Source of the DNA: Sapria himalayana
Lineage: Eukaryota; Streptophyta; Magnoliopsida; Malpighiales; Rafflesiaceae
Assembly (NCBI GenBank): GCA_029783825.1
Contig: JAREIK010002463.1
Span: forward strand, 573,501-637,500
Length of the DNA: 64,000 nt
Direction of reading: 5' to 3'
Positions 35,020 through 47,312 of this stretch are shown here, piece after piece. The notes beneath the pieces were generated by a model, which saw nothing but the letters and a program-made list of their open reading frames with translations, was not told the DNA's origin and made no database searches. Position 1 is the stretch's first letter. Each line of letters begins with the position of its first letter. The translations under genes were made by a program, and so were the position numbers.

Positions 35020-36870
35020 TCACAAAAATATGAAGACACTGAACTTTTTTAGCTTGATGGATATATATATGTAGAATTTTATTTGATACCACTGATCCCC
35101 CATGATCTTAGTGTGTTTTAATTTCAGAAAGTAATTCATGCACATGAAGCAAGAAATAGGTTTGTTTCTTCTAGATACTGAGATTGAAAGAACAGTAAGA
35201 AGCCAAAAGAAGGTCAGAATCACATAAACAGTGGAAATGGAAGATGAAAGAATGGCTCCAATAGTAAACCAAGAATATGCAACAAGAACTCTGAGACAAG
35301 ATATCATGGAAGATTTCTGGAGACTAGTCATCTAGAAAAATATTTAGTAGTGAGACACCATCTATTGAGGCAAATAATTTTGAGTTAAAACCAGCTTTAA
35401 TTATGATAGTGTAATAGAATCAGTTTTCTTGTCATCCATCAAAAGATCCTAATTTACATATGGGTAGATATTTGAGAAAGACCCACATTGTAAGGCTGAA
35501 TGGAGTTAGGCCAGAAGTAATCTAGGAATAGTTGTTCCCATTTTTGTTGAGAGATATAGCATCCAAATGTTTGAATCTTTACCATATAGCTCAATAAATA
35601 CTTGGAAAGATCTATTGGAAGCATATATGCGTAGGTTCTTTCCCCCATCCATCACATATAAATGAAGAGGAGAAATCATGACCTTTAGAAAGGGAGATAA
35701 AGACAGCCTATTACTACTTGGGAAAGATATAAGAGGCTGCTAAAAAAATGTCCAATGCATAGAATAGATCTAAAGACTCAAATGAATATATTTTACCACT
35801 CAATGAATTATACCTCTAAGGGATAATTAATGCAGCCTTCTATGGAGCTTTTATAAGAAGTGCAGAGGAAGCAAGGTAGCTGATCGAAGACCTTGCTAGA
35901 TGCAACATGAGGGCTCCATCTAAATCAAAAGTGAGTAGCAGCATAGCAAGAAGGAATAGAGTTATAAAGCTAAACAGAATGACTACTATTGAAGTCAAGC
36001 TCGATGCACTTATGAATAGCCTGGACAAACATGATAGAAGAATACACTCATTAAATTGGAGTCCATGGAAAGAGATGAGAATAGAAGCACTGTTGAGAGA
36101 CAACATGATGAAGGTCCATATGTAGTTGAGGAGGAAAATTATATAAATAAACAAAGAAATTATTATTTCAAGACCAACCTCAATCTGCCAACACATTACA
36201 CACCACCACTGAGGAACTATGAGAACTTTTTTTATGGTGGATGAGAACAATAGGGCCCAATGTATGGGAAACACTACCAGTGGGAGTGTGCTCCACCATG
36301 GTTTGACTAGCAACAATAGCAAGGAGGAGAGACTAGAATCAATCATCAGATTCAAAATAGGACCCAATCATTTGAGGAATAGATTTTGTAGCTCATGGGG
36401 GACAATAATAGGATGCTGAGCCTTCATGAACATAAATTTGATGAATTAGAAGCTTTCAAGTCCAAACACAAATGTTTTAGGCAAATATAAGTAATTCCCT
36501 CAAAAATCTAGAGACTCAAGTAGGGAAGCTAGCCCTACATTTACAAAGCCAAAATGAAGCTGCTTTTTCTAGTTATACCAAGAAGAATATAAGAGACTGC
36601 ATGGTTATATAGCTCAGAAGTGGAAAGGAATTAGAGAATACAAAGTTAGAAGAAAGTGAAAATAAGAAGTACAGTTCAGAGAATACTATAAAAGAAGTTA
36701 AAAGATTCAGTGCAGTAGCAGCATGATGAAAAAGAGACCAGGAAGCCAAAAGAAAAAACTCAAATATATAGGAACGAAGTTCCTTTACTATAGAGACTAA
36801 AAATGGCTAAAGTAGAAGAGTAGTTCTCCTAATTTTTAAAGATCTTTAAGAAAGTGAAAATTAGCAAACC
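35020..36870 (+). pseudogene. Athila gag, disrupted
   Basis: Plus-strand pieces in order: SSINTWKDLLEAYMRRFFPP near 35590-35650 (family: T-T-W-x-x-L-x-x-x-F-x-x-x-F-F-P), RGEIMTFRKGDKDSL near 35665, then KKCPMHRIDLKTQMNIFYHS near 35735, INAAFYGAFIRSAEEAR near 35830 and RMTTIEVKLDALMNSLDKH near 35980. These match the retrotransposon gag domain of gypsy elements with the Athila spacing. At least four stops or frameshifts break it; the open frame at 35907-36125 is one surviving piece. A minus-strand open frame at 35840-36367 is a shadow. Confidence 0.8.
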
Positions 36871-36879
36871 TTTTCCAGA

Positions 36880-37560
36880 TGTTGTGGCTCAGATGACACT
36901 CTATGCTAAGTTTCTAAAAATTATCTTAAGTAAAAAGAGAAAATTTACTAAAGACGAAGTGGTAAACTTGACTGCCACATGCATTGCTGTCATCTAGGGA
37001 AGACTACCAGAGAAAATGAAGGATCCAGAAGGCATCACCATTCCATGCACTATTAGAAGTTGAATTCAAAAATGTTATTTGTGACTTAAGTTCAACATTA
37101 ATTTGATGGTTTTGTATGTAGTTAACAAGTTAAGTTTGGGGGAGCTAACTCCCACTTCCGCCACTCTACAAATGACAGACAAAATAATGCTTAAACCTGA
37201 AGGGGTCTTGGAAGATTGTGCTTGTTAAAGTGAAAAAATTTATTTTTCCTATGGATTTTATTTTACCGAACATGAAGGAAGACTCACAAGTTCTACCTTT
37301 CATTGTTGATGGGAAGACTATTACTTGCAACTGGAACTTTTTGATAGATATGCAAAAGAGAGTGCTTGCTCTCAGGGTTAAGAATGAGGTAATTTATTTC
37401 AACCTTAACAAGAGTCTTGATCAAATAGATATTGATGTTTATGATAATATGTTAGTAGAAAATATTAGCTCCAACCATTATAAACTAGAAAATGATTGCA
37501 ATGTTTCACTTTCAATCAATAAAAATGAAATAAATTTCTAGTATCCTAAGAATATTGATT
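36880..37560 (+). pseudogene. Athila aspartic protease region, disrupted
   Basis: The stretch begins MTLYAKFLKIILSKKRKFTK (36891 onward; family: Y-x-K-F-L-K-x-(I/L)-L-S-x-K-R-K-L), then DPEGITIPCTI (family: D-P-G-x-F-x-I-P-C-x-I). The open frame 37218-37541 continues with LVKVKKFIFPMDFILPNMKE and FLIDMQKRVLALRV, which match the region after the catalytic Asp. The catalytic triad segment itself (C-D-L-G/S-x-x-x-x) is degraded to CDLSSTL with a frame break. No active enzyme is expected. Confidence 0.8.
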
Positions 37561-37849
37561 CTAATATTATGCTATCCAGTTTCAAGTGTACAGAAGCTAT
37601 TTTGAATTTGAATGAATATAGCAGTGAAAATTTTTACAGTAGTGAAGAGAAGATAACTCAACAATGGATAAGTATAGAAGAACTATATTAAAAAGGATTG
37701 CCAAACCATTTAAAGTATGCTTTTCTAGAATCAAAAAAAGGCTAAACCTATGATTATATGAGTTGTATTGAATGAAATTGAAGAATAAACACTGCTAAAG
37801 GTCTTAAGAGAATATAAAGAAACTATTGCTTGGTTTAAAGAAAATTTGA

Positions 37850-38630
37850 AGGGTATTATTCATCAATATGTATGCATAAAATTTTGTTGGATAATAATGC
37901 AAAGCCTTTAATAGAGCATCAAACAAGACTGAACCTTGTAATGAAAGAAGTTGTCAGAAAGAAAGTTCTAAATTAGTTGAATGTTGGATTTATATATGCA
38001 ATATCAAACAGCCATTGGGTGAGCCTAGTTCACGTGGTTCTTAAGAAGGGTAGATTCATTGTGATCAAAAATGAAAAAAAATGAGCTAATTCCTATAAGA
38101 ACTATAATAGGATAGAGGATGTATCTAGATTATAGAAAATTAAACACTATAACTAGGAAAGATCATTTTTCATTGCCTTTCATTGATCAGATGTTGGACA
38201 AGCTTGCAGGACATCCTCACTTCTATTTTCTTAATAGATATTCAGGATATGACTAGATTGTCATTGCACCTAAGGACTAGGAGAAACTATATTTACATGC
38301 CCTTTTGGTACCTTTTCTTTTAGAATGATGTCATTCAATTTATGTAATGCTCCTAATATATTTCAAAGATGCATGATGTCAATATTCTCAAATTTGATGG
38401 AGGAGGTTATGGAAAATTTCATGGATGAGTTCATAGTGTATGGATCCAGTTTTGATCATTACCTACATAATTTAGAAATAGTAGTTCAGAGATATAAGGA
38501 CAAAAAGATATCCTTGAATTGGAAAAAATATCATTTTATGATAACAGAAGGCATTATCTTGGAGCACAAAATTTCTACATATAGTTTAGAAGTGGATCAG
38601 CAAAGGTTTCTATAATGATGACTTTTTTAC
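37850..38630 (+). pseudogene. Athila reverse transcriptase, disrupted
   Basis: Recognisable segments are FSLPFIDQMLDKLAGHPHFY near 38170, then MSFNLCNAPNIFQRCMMSIF (38328 onward; family: M-P-F-G-L-C-N-A-P-A-T-F-Q-R-C-M), FMDEFIVYGSSFDHYLHNLE (family catalytic motif F-M-D-D-F) and LNWKKYHFMITEGIILEHKIS. The second catalytic aspartate is replaced by glutamate. Several frame breaks precede 38325, where the last open piece starts. The order and spacing are those of gypsy RT. Confidence 0.88.
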
Positions 38631-38689
38631 CTCCCAAAATAGCGAATGGAATTAGGAGTTTCCTAGGGCATGCTTGAAAAGGACATAAT

Positions 38690-39160
38690 TTATTTTTGAT
38701 GAGTCTTACCAAACTATATTTGAAAAGATCAGAACTAGACTAGTGGAAGCTCCAATCATGGTCATTTTAGAATAGAATGGTGCATTTGAAATCATGTGTG
38801 ATGCCAATGATTTTGTAATGTGAGCCATACTAGGACAAAGAAGAGACAAGATATTCAGGATCATCTATTATGCTAGCAAAATCTTCATCAAAGCTCAGGA
38901 AAATTTTTCTATTACTAAAAAGAAGATGATGACCATGGTATTTGCATGTGAAAAATGTAGGCTATACATTCTAGGTTCCTATGTTATCATCTATATTGAT
39001 TATGCAATAATTAAATATTTAATAGAAAAGAAGGAAGCTAAGCCAAAATTAATAAGATAAGTACAGTTACTACAAGAATTGGAACTTGAAATCTAGGATA
39101 AACAGGGTTGTGAAAATGTGATAGCTGACCACTTATCAAGAATATAAATAACTGCTCGTA
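38690..39160 (+). pseudogene. Athila RNase H, disrupted
   Basis: With stops read through, the frame gives GAFEIMCDANDFVM, AILGQRRDKIFRIIYYASK, KKKMMTMVFACEKCRLYILG and VIADHLSRI. These are the family segments from F-E-(I/L)-M-C-D-A-S to the terminal V-x-A-D-H-L-S-R. The Asp of CDAND is kept. Stop codons at several sites show that it is dead. Confidence 0.8.
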
Positions 39161-39379
39161 ATAAAGAAGAATATGAATTCATTAAAAATTTTCAAGATTA
39201 GCAGTTAATTTCGTTTTCATTATAGATACCTTGGTATATTGATATAGTGAATTATTTAAAACCTACGAATTGACAGGAGATACTACATGTGGGTTAATCC
39301 ATTATTTTTTAAAAAGAAGGTAATATGATTATCATAAGTTGTGTGCTAGAAAATGAACAATGAAATATATTGAAAGAAT

Positions 39380-40560
39380 ATCATGCATCATCATATGAAA
39401 GACATTTTTAGGGGACAAAAAAGCTCACAAAATTCTCCAATCAGGTTTCTACTAACGTACTATCTTTAAAGATTATGTTGAATGGCTCAAATTGTGTGAT
39501 CAATGCCATAGAATAGGGAATGTAAACAAGAGGAATGGAATGCATCTTTTGGTTTGTAGACCAGGTTCAACCCTTCTTATTTCTTGGCACGACACCACCA
39601 TGCACAAATCTCAATGATTAAACAGTTCGGTATTTCTACATGTAATTCATTGCCGAAAGCTACTTCTTATTGAGAAAGGTCGTTTGGCTACCTTTTTCAT
39701 CGTGTTTTTCATTGACTACAATAATAGATTTAGGAAGCATATCTTACCCTTTCCAGAATCAGTTCTCGTGTAATAATCCTTTTTTCGGCATGGCTTAAAA
39801 AGTAAAAGAAAATGTATATTGGTAATACAAATTTTTGATGTTTGGAAGTTAGATTTTATGGGATATTTTCCACCTTCCTATTGAAATGTATACTTACTTC
39901 TAGCAATTAATTATGTATCCGAGTGGGTGGAGGTAGTTTTAGGATACCTAAAACTATCATAAATAATACTAATACAATGGTGGGATTCATGCAAAGTAAT
40001 ATTTTGAGCATATTTGGGGCACCTTGAACTATCATAAATGATGGAGGAAGCCATTTTGCCAATAAGGATTTTGAGAAACTAATGAATTTAGAAAAATTGT
40101 GAGCTCAAGTAGAAAAGATTGGTCCTTAAGGCTGGATGATGCACTATGAGTTTATAGAATGGCATTTAAAGCTTCCATTAGAATGTTTCCATACTAAATT
40201 ATGTTTGGAAAACTTTGTAATCTACCTTTATAATTGAAATACAAAGTTTGTGGGTCATCAAACAATTAAAATTTGACTTCAAAGCTGCTAAATAAGAAAG
40301 ATTACTCTATATTAATTAGCTAGAAGAGTTGAGAAATAAAGCCTATGAGAGAGCTAGAATCTACAAGGATAAACCAAAGAAATGACATGATCAAAATATT
40401 ATGTAGAGATAATTCAAAGAAATAAATCAAGTTCTACTTTTTAAATACAGACTAAAACTATTTCTAGGAAAGTTGAAGTCAAAATGGAGTAATCCAGATA
40501 CAGTAGTAACGAGTACAACCTTTAGGACATCAATAGTGAGAACTAGTATTTGAGAATAGT
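39380..40560 (+). pseudogene. Athila integrase, interrupted and partly deleted
   Basis: The zinc-finger side reads HASSYERHF, KKAHKILQSGFY, then LCDQCHRIGNVNKRN. A foreign segment of about 270 bp follows (39545-39822). The core resumes with IQIFDVWKLDFMGYFPP and AINYVSEWVE, then near 40030 TIINDGGSHFANKDFEK. Roughly 60 codons of the core, including the glutamate region, are missing before ALWVYRMAFKASIRMFPY (family: A-L-W-A-Y-R-T-A-x-K-T-P-x-G-x-S-P-Y). The C-terminal part runs to LFKYRLKLFLGKLKSKW. Both an insertion and a deletion disable it. Confidence 0.8.
39545..39822. other. Foreign ~270-bp insert within integrase
   Basis: Homology to integrase stops after the GNVNKRN segment and resumes at IFDVW. 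The sequence between is clearly richer in G+C than its surroundings and shows no match I can name. Its texture resembles organellar DNA more than the AT-rich repeats here, but that is an impression only. Confidence 0.45.
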
Positions 40561-41900
40561 TTAACATGAATAGTCAACAAATTAAGCACTACCTTAGTAG
40601 AAAATAAGTTTAGATGAGATGGAATGTCTATAGAGAAAATTATTACTAAAGTTAGGATCAATAAAAAGCACAAACCAATTAGGGACTTAAAACCAAGTAG
40701 CTTATGAGAGGCAACCCATATAAGAGTTTGATTTGAGTGTATAAAATTTATTTCTTCTCCTTATTTCTTTTAAATAGTTTATAATTTATTATTAATGTTT
40801 TTTTTTGATGAGTAGTTTCTAGAATTTTACAAAACCGAGGACAAATAAGCACAAAATTAAATATTGACAGAAAGACATCCATCGAGCCACAAAGGAAGAT
40901 CAGATTAAAAAGGGGAGTATTCTCTTTCCCTTAGAAGTCAATTTTAAAAAGATACTTGATTTTGAATTTAGGGGGAGAAAATTTAAGAAGCAAAGAAAAT
41001 ATAGTCTTGACTAGGGTATTTAATAAGATATTTTCATGATAATGATGAGCTAATACATGTTACATTTGTCAAGAAGTATGTGGATCCTTAAAGAAATAAA
41101 ATTGTGTTGTCTACTCAATCAACCAAAAAGAGGGACACCTTTTTTGTTTTCCACAATAAATTGACATATGTCATGACTAGAAACTAAGAAAAGAAACTTT
41201 TTTAGTTATAACATAGTTTCTAAGGTCACAATAATAATTGAAAATTTTAAATAAGGCAAACTCATGTCACAATGCAAATCTAGTTGCAACACCATTTTTT
41301 AGATGTCAAAAATAGTATAATATCATGATAAAAATTCATATTATTTTGACATAGTAGATAAAGTATTTTAAATATAAGGTGATAAAAACTTATGTTATAA
41401 TCAAAAGAAAGAATGTCGCGACCTAGCTACCATTTTGCAACACCAAAAGAAGGAAATCAAGAAAAGTTGTGACAAACAAAAGATCTCAAAAGTTACTTTA
41501 AGTCGAGACAAACTTAGTGTGCCACGACATAAAACAATTGATTGAATAATGTAATTTTACATATATGGCTCATCATAATAATAAAAATAATAATAATTTG
41601 TGGGTTGAAATTAAGTCACAACATGCATACTTGAATTCCAAGCCCATGAAATTAAAGTCGTGACATACGTATATAAATTTTGTTATTCCACCGAGATTAA
41701 AGTCATGACTCGTGTACTCGAATTCTAAACCCCACATGTGAACTTCAATTTAAAACCCCCCAAACAAGTTTACTTCTACTTCTATTTCCAACCCAATTAA
41801 TTCATCGCTCTTTGTGGGTCATTCGAACCTAAAACCATAGCATCCCCATTTTCATCATAACAGTTTCGGATAACCCCATTTCTAAATCCAAATGGTTGAG
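40560..41900 (+). other. Athila post-pol spacer
   Basis: No domain is recognised. From about 41210 to 41720 the block repeats words of the GTCGTGAC / GTCATGAC / GTCACAAC type, resembling the LTR minisatellite and the other LTR family. Confidence 0.5.
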
Positions 41901-41929
41901 AATCAAAGCTTTCTCTCCAACCTGACAGG

Positions 41930-43500
41930 TATCATGGAAGAGAATGAGAAAAAAAGGAGAAGGTTCAGCTGGAATCTCCAACACTCCACTTGATGAACCA
42001 CACTCCACTTGGTAGAAACACTACTCTCAGAAAGATTCAATCAGAGAGAGATAATTTAGGAAATTTATCCCATTCTTTGAAAAGAAAAAAGAGCAACTAG
42101 GTTGGAGAATCTTTTATGAGCACTAGAAACTAGCTTATGCTTCTATGGCAAGGGAGTTCTACTTAAATTTAGTAGCCAATGAAGAAGAAAACTATTTATG
42201 TCATAGGAAAATGAGTTCCATTTGGGGATAAAATCATAAATGAACTATACTGACTCGAATATTAGAAACTTGGGTTCAAGTTTAAGAAGATGATGAATAG
42301 CTCATATCATGACAAAATTATCAAAAAACTAACAACTGACAGAATGAAGTAAAAGAGTAGAAAACAAAAAATGCATGAGGCCATAAACTAAAGAAATCTT
42401 ATAGAAGAGGCTAAGGTTTGGTTATATTCATTTTATTGGTAATAGCTCCAACCAAACATATGTGCTCCATTAAAGAACTAGAAGCATTGTTGTTATATGT
42501 CATCTTGGAGGGGTACAAAATAAAAATGGGGGCGATCCTAGAGACCTCAATATTGAGATACCAACAGGGCAATCGAATATGAATGATTCCTCACCTAGTA
42601 TTTATCATCAAGCTATGCCTGGAAGCTATGGTGAAAGAGAAAAGGAGAAAAGAATTATGCCCAAAAGTCTATCCTTTAACTTTGACAGAGGTACTTAAGG
42701 GTCCAAGAAGTATAAAGTAAAAAGAAGTAGTCGAGACTGAGGATGATTTAAAGGAGGAAGAAGATAGTGAGAGAACCTTTGAACATGCCCCCAGAAAAAG
42801 CTCATACTCTTATGATGATGAAGAATAGACAACAAGAAGAGGAAGAAGCTCCTACCCTCATCAGAATAGGGCATGCACCACTAGAAGAAAGAAGCCCTAT
42901 TGTATACTCATAACCCTCATTCAGAACTGAGAACATGGAAGCAATTGAAAACCCAAGAAAGGAGGAAATAACATTAGAAATGATGTGAGATGTTGATTTT
43001 TATGAAAAATGATCTGGAAGAAAGAGAAAAGAAGTGGGAGATCATTCAAAAACTAAAGGAAGACACTTGGGAAGTAGAGCTTAAAAGGAGGTATCAACAA
43101 TGGAAGGAAGCCTGAGATAGAAGAGAGGAAATCTAGAGGGAAGAAAGGAAGGAATGAGAGAAGAATTTGTTACTACAAATAAAGATGAGTTTTGAAATAT
43201 TTATGAAGGCACAAAGAAATAGGGACTTGGAACTTCTAACTTTCACAATAGAAAGGGAGTAAGATTTTGATGCTAAAATTTTAGAACAAGTCAAGGGTTT
43301 AAAATACCTCTACCATGAGAAATTTAAAGAATCGAGAAGAAGATGAGAGTGAGAGACAAGGAGTTGGAAGACAATAATACAAATAGAAGAAAAATATGGC
43401 ATGAGAACTTGGATCTCATCAATAAAATCTTGACAAACTTTTTGGAATGTTTGATAGGTATCTAGTGTGCTGTAAACTACTTTGGAAGCAAGCAAGATGA
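41930..43500 (+). pseudogene. Athila post-pol frame: plant-transposon-type domain plus charged region
   Basis: The plus strand near 42040-42230 reads FIPFFEKKKEQLGWRIFYEH, LAYASMAREFYLNLVANEEE and, after a break, NELYGLEY. This is the layout of the putative plant transposon protein domain in Athila-type and related elements (family: W-x-x-(F/L)-x-x-x-x-x-x-x-V-x-E-F-Y-A-N, later I-N-x-(L/Y)-Y-G-L). A long Glu/Lys-rich stretch follows to about 43350 (EKEKKWEIIQKLKED, RRYQQWKEA), suggestive of a coiled coil. Athila elements carry a so-called env-like frame here, but I see no signal peptide or membrane segment that would support an envelope role. Stops interrupt it throughout. Confidence 0.55.
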
Positions 43501-43880
43501 TTTATATTTATATATCATGGTGCACATGACTCATAGAATTTTTTAGATAACTAAAAGGAGAGGTAGAGAAGAATAAAAGACCTGATATAACCTTCCCTAA
43601 ATTCAATTATAACAATTCCACCTTGGACGATGAACCTCCTAACATCATGTCAAAACTACCTCCCAAAAGAAGAAAATGAGCTTTCAAAAATCACCCAAAA
43701 TCTTTTTTCTCTTCCAAACATACCCAAAGAATAAAAGTCAACAACTTCAAGGAATTAAATGATGTGATGATTTGTTTGGAAATATAGTTGTAATTTATTT
43801 TCTTATTGTGGATTCTATTTAAAACTTCCTCCTGATGTCAATTTGTTTTATTTCCTTTTCTTGAGGACAAGAAAAACTTC

Positions 43881-43895
43881 AAGTTTGGAGAAATT
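43881..43895 (+). other. Polypurine tract
   Basis: AAGTTTGGAGAAATT directly precedes the 3' LTR start, at the place and with the look of the Athila plus-strand primer (family: AAGTTTGGGGGA). Confidence 0.65.
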
Positions 43896-44330
43896 TGAGG
43901 AGCTAGAAAGTTATTGATGTTTTAGTCCATTTTCCTAGTATGTTTTAATGTTTAGGTGATGAGTTTCATGACTAAAGAATAGAAATTCATTCATCTCATG
44001 ATTTTGTAAATTTATATCTAGAAAAGAAAAATGACAGCAAAAATATAGGAAATTGGTTAAGTCAATTATATAGCAACAAAATTAATCTTGTTCTGACAAA
44101 AAAATAAAGAAAAACTAAAAATCAAGTTGTAACTAGTGAATGATATCACAACTAATAACAAGAAGAAAGAAAGATAAGGTTGGTCATGATGTATTTTTTA
44201 GGCACCAAGGGAGAATGATCTATACAACATCATGACAAAAACTACTATCATAGTAAAGAAGTCTTTTAGCAAAGAATCCTAAGATAGAAATTTTATCATG
44301 ATAATAAAATTGGTCGTGACATTAAAATTT
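43896..44330 (+). repeat. Truncated Athila 3' LTR
   Basis: 435 bp collinear with 32756-33195 of the 5' LTR, for example ggttaagtcaattat and agggagaatgatctat in both. It ends within the first units of the 19-bp minisatellite. Confidence 0.85.
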
Positions 44331-45970
44331 AGGCAACTTCATCAACTATACTTGATAGTTATTTTGTATGCACACTCTTATTTATTGGTCTTCTTTATCA
44401 TAAAGAATAATGATTAGCATCATTTGTAAGTATTTGCACTTTTTGATTCATAAGAATCATACTCACATAATTCATGTATGCTTCCTTTGAGGTTTTACCA
44501 ATGAGAATCATATGAGTAAAAGTAACTCACAAGGATTTTCATCACATTGCAAGTCATAAACACTCATGCATCTCTTAAAAATTGCTTATAACCTTTTTCA
44601 TTGGTTTGATGTGAGTCCTACACCAAAGGTAAATCTTTTGGGAGAACATTCCATATATGTCCATCCAAAGAATTAGTCCCTCTAAGATGTATACAATGAA
44701 TTGATATATAAAACTATTTCCACTTTTAGCTTTGTAAGTATCATACTCATGTTAATTGATATACCAAAATTTTAAGGTTATAAATATAGGTTTATCTTAT
44801 GCATCACAATTGGAAGGGTTATCATCACATTCTTATCATATGTATAAGTGAATCTCATGATTTAGATATCATTATCTACCACAACAACCTCACAAAATTA
44901 AACTAATAGTCAAAGACTTAGTTCAAATTCTATTTAGTTATCATTCATTAATATCCATAATATAAAATAAATCAAACTATTAATATATCGATAATCCAAA
45001 CCAACCACAACACATATTTGAAAATAAACAAATTCTAGACTATGATAATATCATACAAATTCTTGAATCTAATCTTATAGGAGAGGGTTTGAAAGGCATG
45101 TCTTCCAACTTTACTCATTTACATAAGTCATGCATCTCTTGATTGCTTGTAGACCCCCCTAGAAAATGTGAAATTTATCTTTAGGGTTTGTAGCAATTGT
45201 GGCTTAAATTTTTGTATGAGAGAGAAGGAGAAGAAATAGAGAAATCTCTCAAAAATTTTAACTTCTTTTTTATACTAAGATGACTTTACATTACTCAAAT
45301 TAGGAAGTCATGACATTTAGAAAAAAAAAGTATAACTTTTAAAAAATATTTACAACTTTAGCCTTCTATTTCAGGTTGAGGTTGTGACTCTTGAAAATGA
45401 CTATGACTCTATTCAATATCTTGATCTTTTTATAACACAAAGTCATAGTACTATGAAATAGTTGTGGTTTCATGTCTTTATCTATTTATAGTTCATAGAG
45501 AGTCACACTGCCATTAAGATGTCACAGTATTTGTAATTGGCTTTCATGTATAAGTCATGATTATGTCATCCTTTGAGGATAAAAGTCATGACATAGGAAA
45601 TGACCATACTTGAGTAATATCCTCTCTAATATTGAGTATCCCAAAATTCAAGGCTTTGAATACTGATAAAGGCTTTGGTATGAGTACTTGTGACAATTTA
45701 ATTTTCTATATCACAAAAGTTACAACTATGTAAAATTTTTGTGGATTTGACTTGACACTACCGAGTCATATAAAAATAAAGTCATGACTCTGCAAAATTA
45801 GTTGCAGCCTTGAGCACTAGTGAGATACTTGGTTGTGATAAAATATTAAAGTTGTAGTCATTAAAATTTTTCTAGCTAAGCATGACTACAACTCCTTGAT
45901 AATATCATAAATATTAAGAATGTATCATATATTAGAATAATTATGCTGACAAGATGATAGAGTTACTACA
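44331..45970 (-). repeat. LTR family 2, copy A (minus)
   Basis: The reverse complement of this block follows copy B (51895-53935) and copy D (55445-57495). Matching words include aattatgtgagtatga (B/D) against tcatactcacataatt (44490 region), and the segment gagagaaggagaagaaatagaga (45215) against the complement of 52905. The end at 45970 (ACTACA) corresponds to the TGT start of the other copies. It lacks its 3' end, which would lie left of 44331. Confidence 0.7.
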
Positions 45971-46199
45971 TACAAAAATTTTTAGTAACAAAAACTTGAG
46001 ATTATCTCATTTTCTACAAACCTCCAAAACATGTAGCATCTCCAAAATGCGAAAACATACAAAAACTTGAGAAGAAATTTGTGGTAGCCTTGCATGAAAA
46101 AAAAATATGGTGGGCTTGGTAAAAAAATGCTTGGTGTACTAGCATGTGAAAATAAAACATCAGAAACCTTGATGGTTTTTACAACCTTTATCAATTAAA

Positions 46200-47270
46200 A
46201 AGTAGAAATGAGAGGTAGTAACTATGTTCTTCATGACACTGCTACTGAGGATTTCAGGATAATGCAATGTCATTTGGGCCATTATTGATTGGTTGACCAA
46301 ATCAATCCACTTTTTGCCTATATAGACTAGTGACTCACTAGTTATGTTGTGCAAGTTGTATATAAGGTAAGTTGTCTGATTGCACGAAGTTTTAGTTTCT
46401 ACTATTTCAGATAGAAATTTTTAATTTACTTCACAGTTTTGGCAAGAGTTTCATTAGGTCATGGGACTCATTTGAAGATGAGTACAATGTTTCACCCTCA
46501 AACATATAAAAAATCTGAGCACACTATTTAGATCTTGAAAGATATGCTTCATGCTTGTCAGCTTGAGTTTAAAGGTAGTTGGGTTGAGCATCTATCACTA
46601 GTTAAATTTTCCTACAATAATAACTTTTAGTCTAACATTGATATGACACATTTTGAAGCTCCCTATGGTAGAACTTGTTGGTCTCTGGTGTGTTGGGATG
46701 AGTTGGGTGAATTGAATGAGATTGTGCTAGAGCTAATTTATGAGACTACTGAGAAGATCAAAATTATTTATGATAAGTTATTTACCGCTCATAGTAGGCA
46801 CAAAAGCTATGTAGATCAGAGAAAAAGACAATTGGAATTTATGGTTGGAGATCGAGTTTTTTCTTAAGGTATCACTTCACAAGGATATTTATTATTTTGG
46901 AAAGAAAGGGAAGCTTATGCTGAGGTATGTAGGTCCATTTGTGATCTTAACAAGAATATGACCAATTGCTTATCAATTGTTGCTACCATTAGAGTATATG
47001 CATGTGCATGATGTGTTCCATATCTCGATGCTGAGGAAGTATCATCCGAACTCTAGCCATATGTTAGATTAATTGGTGGTTCCATTATGTCAATATGTTA
47101 CATATGAAGAGGCTCTAGAATGGATCATAGATAGAAAGACCAAAGAGCTAAAAAATAAGGTAATCCACATGATAAAGATTCTATGGCAACATCATGGGTT
47201 GGAAGAAGCGACATGAAAGAACTCAAAGGAAATATAATAAAATTATCTACATCTCTTCAAATCGTCTATT
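46200..47270 (+). pseudogene. Tekay/Del-type chromovirus integrase, disrupted
   Basis: The frame reads LIDWLTKSIHFLPI near 46280 (family: V-D-R-L-T-K-S-A-H-F), FTSQFWQEFH near 46430, then SNIDMTHFEAPYGRTCWSL and VCWDELGE at about 46635-46710 (family: S-S-I-x-M-A-P-F-E-A-L-Y-G-R-x-C-R-S-P-x-C-W-x-E). It continues HSRHKSYVDQRKRQLEFMVG (family: A-Q-S-R-Q-K-S-Y-A-D-x-R-R) and then decays. The open piece at 46643-46867 is the largest survivor. The C-terminal stretch near 47100-47200 should be the chromodomain but is too broken to confirm. Reverse transcriptase is not seen upstream, so this is a 3' fragment. Confidence 0.85.
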
Positions 47271-47312
47271 TTTAATTTTGAGGATGAAATTCCAATAAGT
47301 GGGATATAGAGT

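Larger units (their letters stand above)
32756..44330 (+). mobile_element. Athila-clade Ty3/gypsy retrotransposon, 3' truncated
   Basis: The element has a 5' LTR (32756-34900), a tRNA-Asp primer site (34922), gag, protease, RT, RNase H, integrase, a long post-pol region with a plant-transposon-type domain, a polypurine tract (43881-43895) and the first 435 bp of the 3' LTR (43896-44330). The two LTR starts (TGATGAGCC and TGAGGAGCT) align through the whole overlap. Every frame has stops, and a 270-bp foreign segment interrupts integrase, so it is dead. The 3' LTR ends abruptly where a copy of another LTR family begins in inverse orientation. Confidence 0.9.

Noticed and set aside
35840..36367. 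175-codon minus-strand frame with hydrophobic stretches
   Set aside because: It is the complement of the Athila gag; the plus strand has the family motifs.
41930..43500. Envelope gene in the Athila post-pol region
   Set aside because: No signal peptide or transmembrane segment is visible; the recognisable part is a plant-transposon-type domain followed by a charged region.
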